In this document: one piece after another, positions 57,720-64,000 of the stretch
Layout: each line of letters begins with the position of its first letter
How positions within the stretch are numbered: the first letter of the stretch is position 1
From: Gemmatimonadota bacterium
GTDB taxonomy: Bacteria; Latescibacterota; UBA2968
Direction: 5' to 3'
DNA length: 64,000 nt
Assembly (NCBI GenBank): GCA_009838845.1
Contig: VXRD01000049.1
Coordinates: 19,842-83,841 of the forward strand
The notes under the pieces: generated by a model
Told to the model about the DNA's origin: nothing
The model's input: only the letters and a program-made list of their open reading frames with translations
Databases searched by the model: none
Translations under genes and position numbers: made by a program

Positions 57720-59081
57720 ATGATGTCCAACCTTAAACCCTATCCCGACTATAAGCCCTCCAATGTCGAGTGGCTTGGTGATGTGCCTGCCCATTGGGAA
57801 GTAAGGCGGGTGAAGCAAGTGTCGTGGATCCAGGGCGGATTTGCGTTTTCTGCTGATTCATTCGGAAAGGAGGGAGTTCCGGTGGTCCGAATGAACAACA
57901 TCCGTCGTGGAGTATTGGCTTTAGATGATGTAGTTCGAATTCCTGAACATCAATGCAAGGATGCGTTTGCACTTAAAGAAGGCGACATTATATACGGGTT
58001 ATCTGGAAGCATTGGTGCTACTGGTAGCCTTGGAAACTATGCTGTTGTCAGAAAGGATGACATTCCAGCACAATTGAACCAACGCGTTGCAAGATTTAGA
58101 CCCGTGATGGGCCGAATCACAGAGGGATTTCTAGTTAGGTCCATACAGATAAGAGTTTTCTACGACCAGGTTCTTTCACATACGACAGGAACGGCTCAGT
58201 TCAACGTAAGTACAAATGACATTAGCAATGTTGCCTTGGCATTACCACCGGTTGAAGAACAACGGCGAGTAGTATGCTATCTTGACCTGGCCGACGAACG
58301 CATCCGCCGCTACGTCAGAAGCAGGGAGCGGCTTATCGAACTGTTGGAGGAATATCGGCAGGCGGTCATCCACCACGCTGTCACGCGCGGTCTTGACCCC
58401 GATGTGCGCCTCAAGTCCTCGGACGTCGAGTGGCTTGGTGATGTGCCAGCGCATTGGGAGGTGCGACGGCTACGGAATGTCGGCGAAGCTATAATTGGAT
58501 TGACCTACGATCCTCAAGATGTTGTAGATGAAGAAGATGGAATTCTCGTTCTGCGAGCCTCGAATATCTCTAACGGTAGGATCGTCTATGGGGATAATGT
58601 TTACGTCCGCTGTTCAGTACCTGACCGGCTTATTACAAAAGTGGGCGATATACTCATCTGCTCCAGGAGTGGTAGCCGAGCACTTATCGGCAAGAATGTG
58701 AGAATTGATTCATCGTCATCAGGAGTGACATTCGGTGCGTTCATGACTGTTTTTAGATGTGCAAATAATGAATATTTGCGTTATGTTTTTAATTCCAAAT
58801 TGTTTGAATATCAATCTGGCGCATTTATGACTTCTACTATCAATCAACTTACCTTAAGCATGCTTTACAGCATTAAGATTCCATTGCCGCCGGTTCCAGA
58901 ACAAAAACGGATTATTCATTACCTTGAAAAGGCAACTGCCGATGTTGACGTCGCTATTGACCGTGCGCGGCGAGAAATTGAGTTGCTGGGCGAATACCGC
59001 ACGCGGTTGATTGCCGATGTGGTTACAGGCATAGTAGATGTGCGCGAGGTAGCGGCAGAGTTGCCTGATGAAGTTGAGTAG
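57720..59081 (+). CDS. hsdS: type I restriction-modification specificity subunit HsdS
   Basis: The 453-residue product has two target-recognition domains, each opened by a near-identical (N/D)VEWLGDVPAHWEVRR block (residues about 15-30 and 235-250), a central helical spacer (ERLIELLEEYRQAVIHHAVTRGLD), IPLPPVPEQ before the C-terminal helix, and a terminal LLGEYRTRLIADVVTG block. It determines the DNA target of HsdM. ATG 57723 is an alternative start. The C-terminal DNA is repeated downstream in a relic (63227-63382). Confidence 0.94.
   Translation: MMSNLKPYPDYKPSNVEWLGDVPAHWEVRRVKQVSWIQGGFAFSADSFGKEGVPVVRMNNIRRGVLALDDVVRIPEHQCKDAFALKEGDIIYGLSGSIGATGSLGNYAVVRKDDIPAQLNQRVARFRPVMGRITEGFLVRSIQIRVFYDQVLSHTTGTAQFNVSTNDISNVALALPPVEEQRRVVCYLDLADERIRRYVRSRERLIELLEEYRQAVIHHAVTRGLDPDVRLKSSDVEWLGDVPAHWEVRRLRNVGEAIIGLTYDPQDVVDEEDGILVLRASNISNGRIVYGDNVYVRCSVPDRLITKVGDILICSRSGSRALIGKNVRIDSSSSGVTFGAFMTVFRCANNEYLRYVFNSKLFEYQSGAFMTSTINQLTLSMLYSIKIPLPPVPEQKRIIHYLEKATADVDVAIDRARREIELLGEYRTRLIADVVTGIVDVREVAAELPDEVE
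57765..57802 (+). repeat. hsdS internal direct repeat, copy 1
   Basis: 38 bases that open TRD1, matching 35 of 38 positions with 58425-58462 that open TRD2; such repeats can drive recombination between recognition domains. Confidence 0.85.
58425..58462 (+). repeat. hsdS internal direct repeat, copy 2
   Basis: Second copy of the 38-base repeat, three mismatches from 57765-57802. Confidence 0.85.
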
Positions 59082-59154
59082 AGAGAACGCGCGGTGGGAC
59101 TGGTATCAAAATAGAGTGCATAAATAGGAAACAGCCCAAAAAAAAAGATAAAAA

Positions 59155-61740
59155 ATGCGACGATTTGACGAATCTCACGATAACGAGTTTGCGGAAACCG
59201 TAAAACTTGGCGAAGACAATGCTGAATGCTTACGCCAAATGCAGAGTTGGTGTAAGCATGTTGAAATCGAACGGACATCAGAAGGACTTTACGCGCAAAT
59301 GACGGGGCTTCCCATAGCGGGCCACAGTGTGGCTTGCCCAAAAGTAGAGGACAAATCGGAGTCCATGAATCTCCGCTGGATTTTCTCTGATTTTCTTGTA
59401 GAAAACTGTGCTACTTGTCCGCATCATATCCCAAACGGAGATCCTTCGTGGGGCCAGGAGATAATTGATAAACACCGAGAGGAGGCCCATAAGCGCGAGC
59501 AAGAAGACAAAAAGGAAGCGGATCGAATATTCAAACTTCGTTCTGAACTGCGTTCAAAATCAAGGGACATTAGTGCGGAGACAGCTCCCGAATCTCATCG
59601 CATCCTCAAGTATCTTGAGGCGATTTTCTCTGAGGATGAAACCGAACGTAAAGAAGCTTCTGAACGATTGGAGCAATCTGCACGCATAGGAGCAGACCTT
59701 TTTCCAAACGCGGCAATTGAACTGATCTTGCTGCTTGCAGGCTCCAATGAGTTTTCCGAATTACTGCTTCCGGTCTGTAAGGAACTCGCTAACAGACGAC
59801 TCGATTTAGAGACTCGTCTAAGTCATGTTTCTCTCGACAACATTGAAAAAGGGCTACACATAGAGCAATCCGCTTCAGTGTTGGATGCGCTTGACGATAG
59901 CGTTGGATATCCACTTGATGAAGTATATATCACAAAATTGCTCCTCTCACAGGATCATGATTTAATTCGGTTCTCTGATGAACCTGACTATTCTCACAGT
60001 ACCGCAATTATCATACGCAGTTTTGATGCTGATCCAGATAGTGTTCAAAACATTGTTCGCCGTGAGCTCCAGAACGAGAGTGACCATGTGCGCGTGTATT
60101 TATGTAGAGCAATCAAACTCATTCAAGAGGTACGACCGCAGATAGCTATCAATCTTCTTGATGCCCTCGCTCAATCGCTTGAACTCTACGAAAATGCACG
60201 GTCAGGTTACGAGCAACCATCAAAAAAAATTATCCAAATTCTGCAATCGGCGTTTCGACACTCTACGGATAGAGTTGATCTCTTTCTTGTTGAGGCAATG
60301 ACTCATGTTCGTCCAGCCGTACAAGAAGATATTGTTGACATATATCGAGATCAGTTCTTTGACCGTACGATAAGTTGGGAAAAACGGGATGAACGGCGAA
60401 ATCGAACAGAAGTGTCAGAACCAGAAGAAGTGGCAATTCAGAGGCTACTTTCATGGGTTAAGGATGAACGGCTCGAAATCGACATTCGTGTCCAGGTGGT
60501 TGAAGCGTTGGGGACCGCCTGTGCATATGCATCGGCAGAGATGATACATCATTTTGACTCCATTCTTGGCTACTTTGCCATAATTAGTGACCAGGAACAT
60601 CCTCCTGATCCGCCGCCCAGGATTCTGCTTCCCGGTCAGCCCCAAAGTAATCAACTTGAGCAACTGGATGAATTTAGTCGAACCCAGAAATGGAGTGCAT
60701 TCAAGGATGGATTGCAAAAATGTTTGGCAGAACTCTGCAAGATCAAACCATCAGAGGCATTTGATTCCATCTGCGGCTGTTTGAGCCAACCGTCGGCACA
60801 CCTTGAGGATGACTTTAAGGCATGCTGTATATCATTGTTGGGCGAACTTGGCAAAGACTATACCCTCCGCCCACAGGTACTGCCTTTGATCTGGCGTGCG
60901 TTGATGGATTACGATTCGGATTGGGTACGGTCTCAGGCGATAGGAGCGACGGTAGAGATGTTCTCCTTTTCGGCCTCTTCTCCACCCGCGAACCTGGTAG
61001 ATACAATTATTGTCCATTTACAAGATCCAAAAATCGTTGTTTATCAAGCTGCTTTGCAAGCTGTGTCACGGCGCCCAAGATGGTTTGATGAGAAGCAATC
61101 ATTTGAGGCTCTGAAGTGTCTTGAGCGGCACCTTCATGCATACCGCAATGAAAAGTACCAACTTGATGATATCTGTAGCGGAATCCTGTCAGTCAGTCGC
61201 CGATATGAGCGCCTTAAGCCGTTTGCATTACGTCTGGTCGAGTCAATTTTTCCAACTGATGAATATTTTGTCGATAAGAAAATAGCCGAAGCACTGATCG
61301 GGTTTTGCGAGCCAGATGACGAAAATGCAGCGCTTGTCGCGAAAGATATCGGTGCTCATTTGGCGAATCACGATAGAGACCGTTACAACTATTATGGGTA
61401 TTCCGAACGCTTACGTATGTTTGAATGGTTGCACCAATTGCCAGAGGATACGTACCACCGTGTGGCAGACAACCTTTTGACATCTGCCAAAAAAATAGCT
61501 GAACACGATGTTTGGGAATTATGCCACTTCGCAAGTCTGTTTTCACACTTTCAAGCATTTCGGTATGAGCAAGCTGTTTTAGAATCCGCAGTTAATTCTG
61601 TGCCTGAAGAACCAAGGCACGAGACGTCTCGTGCTAACTTACATCAACTCGCGATGATTGCAGCCGGGAATGCAGCTTTACAGGATGGTGACACAGAAAA
61701 GGCCGAAGCATATTTTGCAAAAGGGAAAGGTCGGGCTTGA
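59155..61740 (+). CDS. large helical-repeat protein with N-terminal Cys cluster, unknown function
   Basis: I recognise no named family. The 861-residue product has cysteines C25, C33, C61 and C85xxC88 (followed by PHH) near the N-terminus, a plausible metal or Fe-S site, then a charged helix (HREEAHKREQEDKKEAD) and a long succession of HEAT-like helical pairs (for example KIVVYQAALQAVSRRPRW and VRSQAIGATVEMF), and a C-terminal TPR-like ANLHQLAMIAAGNAALQDGD. No signal or membrane segment. It overlaps the next gene by one base (TGATG) so the two are coupled. Placement in a type I restriction locus suggests a defence role, with this protein perhaps a scaffold or sensor for the nuclease; that is inference. 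Confidence 0.75.
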   Translation: MRRFDESHDNEFAETVKLGEDNAECLRQMQSWCKHVEIERTSEGLYAQMTGLPIAGHSVACPKVEDKSESMNLRWIFSDFLVENCATCPHHIPNGDPSWGQEIIDKHREEAHKREQEDKKEADRIFKLRSELRSKSRDISAETAPESHRILKYLEAIFSEDETERKEASERLEQSARIGADLFPNAAIELILLLAGSNEFSELLLPVCKELANRRLDLETRLSHVSLDNIEKGLHIEQSASVLDALDDSVGYPLDEVYITKLLLSQDHDLIRFSDEPDYSHSTAIIIRSFDADPDSVQNIVRRELQNESDHVRVYLCRAIKLIQEVRPQIAINLLDALAQSLELYENARSGYEQPSKKIIQILQSAFRHSTDRVDLFLVEAMTHVRPAVQEDIVDIYRDQFFDRTISWEKRDERRNRTEVSEPEEVAIQRLLSWVKDERLEIDIRVQVVEALGTACAYASAEMIHHFDSILGYFAIISDQEHPPDPPPRILLPGQPQSNQLEQLDEFSRTQKWSAFKDGLQKCLAELCKIKPSEAFDSICGCLSQPSAHLEDDFKACCISLLGELGKDYTLRPQVLPLIWRALMDYDSDWVRSQAIGATVEMFSFSASSPPANLVDTIIVHLQDPKIVVYQAALQAVSRRPRWFDEKQSFEALKCLERHLHAYRNEKYQLDDICSGILSVSRRYERLKPFALRLVESIFPTDEYFVDKKIAEALIGFCEPDDENAALVAKDIGAHLANHDRDRYNYYGYSERLRMFEWLHQLPEDTYHRVADNLLTSAKKIAEHDVWELCHFASLFSHFQAFRYEQAVLESAVNSVPEEPRHETSRANLHQLAMIAAGNAALQDGDTEKAEAYFAKGKGRA

Positions 61741-63230
61741 TGCAGCAAATAGAATTACAACTTGAGCATGCCTTTAATTCAGCGGCACTCATTCAGGACA
61801 CACATGCAATTTTGAATTCGGTAACAGAAGGACAGACAGAGTGGACTCAGGCGGTTAGTTCTCTCATCAATCGTATTGACGATATTCTCACAAATACGCC
61901 AGAATCTCATGTACCCATAGAGTGGCACATCATGATTGCTGGGCTACATACATTAGTTAGTCAGGTAGTTTGTGTGACAATAGCTCAGGGTGGTGAAGGT
62001 GATTTGGTTGCGGAACGCACAAGGTGTGATGTCTTAGTGAGTGAACTGTGCCGTCTGGTATCGACAGATTCTTTGGCTTTGCCGAAAAGTACGGATTCAA
62101 TTCGTCAATCATTGCTCCAAACAGGGCAATGTAATTCCGATGAGTTGCGTGCATTTCTATTGATGATCCCACTGCCTACCTTGTATTGGAATGCGAGCGA
62201 AGCGGAATTTCCGTATCGAGTTGCAGATAGAGAATCCGATACTACACCGAGTCCGATGTTGCGAGTGATTGTATTTCTGGATCATGCCCCAGTAGCAAGT
62301 CCACAATTCTTAAAGTCTAATATTTTGTATCCATTGGTATTTCAGGTCCGTGGTCTCACATGGCCTAGTGATGCGGTTCGCCTTCACCTCGATTTACTCA
62401 CTACATGTCCGCAGAATGAGTTCTCGGTTTCCGATTTTACTTTGGATAAACCTCATTGTATTAAGGACGGTGAATATCAGGGGGAATTGGTAGGACAAAT
62501 CAAGTTTAACTCTGGACAAAGTAGCGTTCTGGATGATCTCATATTTACAGTTCGTAGCGCATTTGAGACATCTACTGGAGATTTCACAGAAATTCCAGTA
62601 ATAGGACATAATGAGTTGCGATTAAGAGTCGTCAATGAAGACCTACATCCTCTAATGACGGGTAACCGACAGCTGGATCAACATATTGCAGAGCTTGTCA
62701 CAAAGTTACTTTCAGACCATCCAAAGGTTAAAGATGAGTTGCCGGACTTGCTGAAAATGCTCCAAGCTCTCGCTCGTCTGCTCGCCACATATGCTCAAGA
62801 GGCTATCTACAAGGGGGAGAGTGACGTACCTGAGTCTGAGTTTCAAAAAACAGTGCTTCGAGACCTTCGAAATCAACTCGGACAGGTACAAGAACACCCA
62901 AGTCAAGCCGGGGGTGTTACAGATATCAGGTATCGAGGTGTTATTGTTGAACTAAAGGTTGAAAGAGAAAACGGTGATCGTGAGTATATTTCGAACAAAT
63001 ACACGGCTCAGGCTACTCAATATGCCGGTGTAGAAACCAGGCAGATCAGCATTCTTCTGGTGCTTGACCTTACGACCAAGGAGAAGCCTCCGGGTGACAT
63101 TAGGAATGATATTATTCTCACTGATGTCGAGACCCATGGGGGAGACGATAGAGCCAAAGAGTTTCCATCCAAAACATTTGTCTTTGTGATCAATGGGAAT
63201 ATGAAAAGTCCATCAACCTACTCCCGATGA
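61740..63230 (+). CDS. protein with C-terminal PD-(D/E)XK nuclease motif, unknown family
   Basis: The 496-residue protein has an uncharacterised N-terminal and beta-rich middle (LRVIVFLDHAPVASP, YPLVFQVRGLTWPSD), then a helix with E365/E367 (ESEFQKTVLRDL), and D395 (GVTDIRYRG), E404-x-K406 (VIVELKVE), Q427 (ATQYAG), followed by a beta strand (ISILLVLDL). This is the order of a PD-(D/E)XK nuclease core. The ATG at 61740 overlaps the upstream stop (TGATG); the TTG at 61737 is less likely. The stop overlaps the next small frame by four bases (ATGA). It lies in the defence island. Substrate and role are unknown. Confidence 0.75.
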   Translation: MQQIELQLEHAFNSAALIQDTHAILNSVTEGQTEWTQAVSSLINRIDDILTNTPESHVPIEWHIMIAGLHTLVSQVVCVTIAQGGEGDLVAERTRCDVLVSELCRLVSTDSLALPKSTDSIRQSLLQTGQCNSDELRAFLLMIPLPTLYWNASEAEFPYRVADRESDTTPSPMLRVIVFLDHAPVASPQFLKSNILYPLVFQVRGLTWPSDAVRLHLDLLTTCPQNEFSVSDFTLDKPHCIKDGEYQGELVGQIKFNSGQSSVLDDLIFTVRSAFETSTGDFTEIPVIGHNELRLRVVNEDLHPLMTGNRQLDQHIAELVTKLLSDHPKVKDELPDLLKMLQALARLLATYAQEAIYKGESDVPESEFQKTVLRDLRNQLGQVQEHPSQAGGVTDIRYRGVIVELKVERENGDREYISNKYTAQATQYAGVETRQISILLVLDLTTKEKPPGDIRNDIILTDVETHGGDDRAKEFPSKTFVFVINGNMKSPSTYSR

Positions 63231-63382
63231 TAGCCCATTTTAGGACGGAGAAATTCGGCTCACTGATGATACCTGTTCCACCCTTCGTGTTGCTGGACGA
63301 ATACCGCACGCGGTTGATTGCTGATGTGATTACGGGCAAAGTAGATGTGCGCGAGGCAGCGGCTGAGTTGTCTGCTGTTTAA
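63227..63382 (+). pseudogene. 51-codon relic of a second hsdS
   Basis: The frame reads MIAHFRTEKFGSLMIPVPP, the TRD-end and IPxPP pattern of HsdS, joined directly to LLDEYRTRLIADVITG and VDVREAAAELSAV, the HsdS C-terminal block. The section between those two in intact HsdS (PEQ helix) is missing. DNA at 63292-63370 matches 58985-59063 of hsdS at 72 of 79 bases. Its ATG overlaps the nuclease stop by four bases and its stop overlaps the next ATG (TAATG). It is too short for the listed frames, but is an open frame. Confidence 0.8.
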
Positions 63383-64000
63383 TGGACAGAAATAGAGATT
63401 ATATGGACAATCGCTCAGTTCTCAAGATGACGCCCGGACGCGCCGCGCTGGTAGGGCTGATGGACTGTTATGTGCGCGGCTTGCTGGATCCATTCGTGAC
63501 GCTGCTGGAAGTGCATAAGCTCATGTATTTTATGCAGGTAGCAGGCGAGCCGTTGAGATTGAAATTCGTTAAAGCCACGTATGGGCCTTATGCTGAGAAC
63601 CTCCGGCATGTGTTGAACGCCATTGAGGGACATCTGGTGTCCGGCTATGCAGATGGTGGCGATGCTCCCGATAAGGAATTGGAATTGGTTCCGGGGGCGC
63701 TTGAAGATGCCCATGCATTTCTCGAAAACACACCTGAAACGCAGGCGCGCTTTGAAAGGGTTTCCACGCTTATTGAAGGGTTCGAGTCGTCGTTTGGCCT
63801 GGAATTACTCTCTACGGTGCATTGGATCGCCAGCGAGGAGAAGATATTGGACTTTGACGACATAGTGAATCATACTTACGCCTGGAGCGAAAGAAAGAAA
63901 CAGTTTTCGCGGCGTCAGATTAAGATAGCATTTGATATTTTGTCGGAGAAGGGATGGATTGAGCATTCCGATGTGCGTGAGGCAGCGCATCCGGGAAGGA
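63382..64000 (+). CDS. darG: DarG-type antitoxin C-terminal domain, without macro domain, partial
   Basis: From ATG 63382 (or 63403) the frame runs to the window end: 206 residues. It contains MTPGRAALVGLMDCY, DPFVTLLEVHKLMYFMQ, RLKFVKATYGPYAENLRHV, GGDAPDKELELVPGA and GFESSFGLELLSTVHW, which I recognise as the C-terminal half of DarG, the antitoxin of the DNA ADP-ribosyltransferase DarT. In DarG that domain follows an N-terminal macro domain that removes ADP-ribose from DNA, which is absent here; an hsdS relic takes its place. No darT is in the window. The C-terminal domain of DarG is reported to bind DarT, so an inhibitor function could remain. Confidence 0.75.
   Translation, partial: MDRNRDYMDNRSVLKMTPGRAALVGLMDCYVRGLLDPFVTLLEVHKLMYFMQVAGEPLRLKFVKATYGPYAENLRHVLNAIEGHLVSGYADGGDAPDKELELVPGALEDAHAFLENTPETQARFERVSTLIEGFESSFGLELLSTVHWIASEEKILDFDDIVNHTYAWSERKKQFSRRQIKIAFDILSEKGWIEHSDVREAAHPGR

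Overview
This window is a roughly 50% GC chromosomal segment from a free-living Gram-negative-type bacterium. Evidence for that is a SurA-like chaperone, lipoproteins with lipoboxes, an RND transporter, FtsEX and nucleotide-sugar genes for surface polysaccharide. The mixture of a CxPxR sulfatase, S-adenosylhomocysteinase with MetF, an HpcH/HpaI aldolase, TldD/TldE, and many cis-encoded lipoproteins recalls uncultivated lineages of the FCB group (Latescibacterota or Poribacteria-like). That placement is a low-confidence inference from gene content only. Promoters recur as TTGAC(A/T), a 16-18 nt spacer, then TATATT/TAAATT/TACATT.

Layout. 1-4.06 kb: an accessory pair on the + strand, a small P-loop ATPase and an SF1 helicase fused to a Vsr/DUF559-type nuclease. 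4.1-19.4 kb: a mostly minus-strand core block with an esterase, tmRNA (ssrA), UDP-sugar genes, argF, nrnA, an ftsE-ftsX-envC-like cell-division cluster in which FtsE has lost key ATPase residues and the EnvC-like protein lacks its peptidase domain, a methyltransferase, an S4 protein, two PpiC-type folding factors, mfd and tRNA-Asp. 19.5-30.9 kb: a giant duplicated CPBP-type membrane protein, a PLP enzyme, a SNF2 helicase with a SWIM finger, ilvC and an orphan RND pump. 31.2-45.4 kb: HpcH-type aldolase, a MORN lipoprotein, an XRE-cyclase-homology regulator directly before ahcY-metF, exonuclease III, tldD-tldE, rsmB, a sulfatase, ATP sulfurylase and a sialidase-like protein. 45.4-48.3 kb: an LRR lipoprotein, a BrnT-BrnA toxin-antitoxin pair behind tRNA-Lys, and a PIN-domain gene broken by one in-frame stop next to an unknown partner. 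48.3-54.2 kb: moaC-moeA, an SDR, then rng-rplU-rpmA-mdh.

54.3-64.0 kb is a defence island on the + strand: hsdM, a DUF433 gene, a DUF1883-TIR protein, hsdS, then a two-gene unit not recognised as any named system (an 861-residue helical-repeat protein with an N-terminal cysteine cluster, translationally coupled to a protein with a PD-(D/E)XK nuclease motif), a 51-codon relic of a second hsdS, and the C-terminal half of a DarG-type antitoxin without its macro domain, which runs off the window. No hsdR is present here; it may lie downstream. The genes overlap or nearly touch at most junctions, so they could be expressed together. The helical-repeat/nuclease pair is the best candidate in the window for an undescribed system.

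No stretch longer than about 300 bases is without a gene; the larger gaps (9.0-9.2, 15.6-15.8, 30.9-31.2 and 32.6-32.8 kb) hold octamer repeats, a REP-like palindrome and a probable operator.
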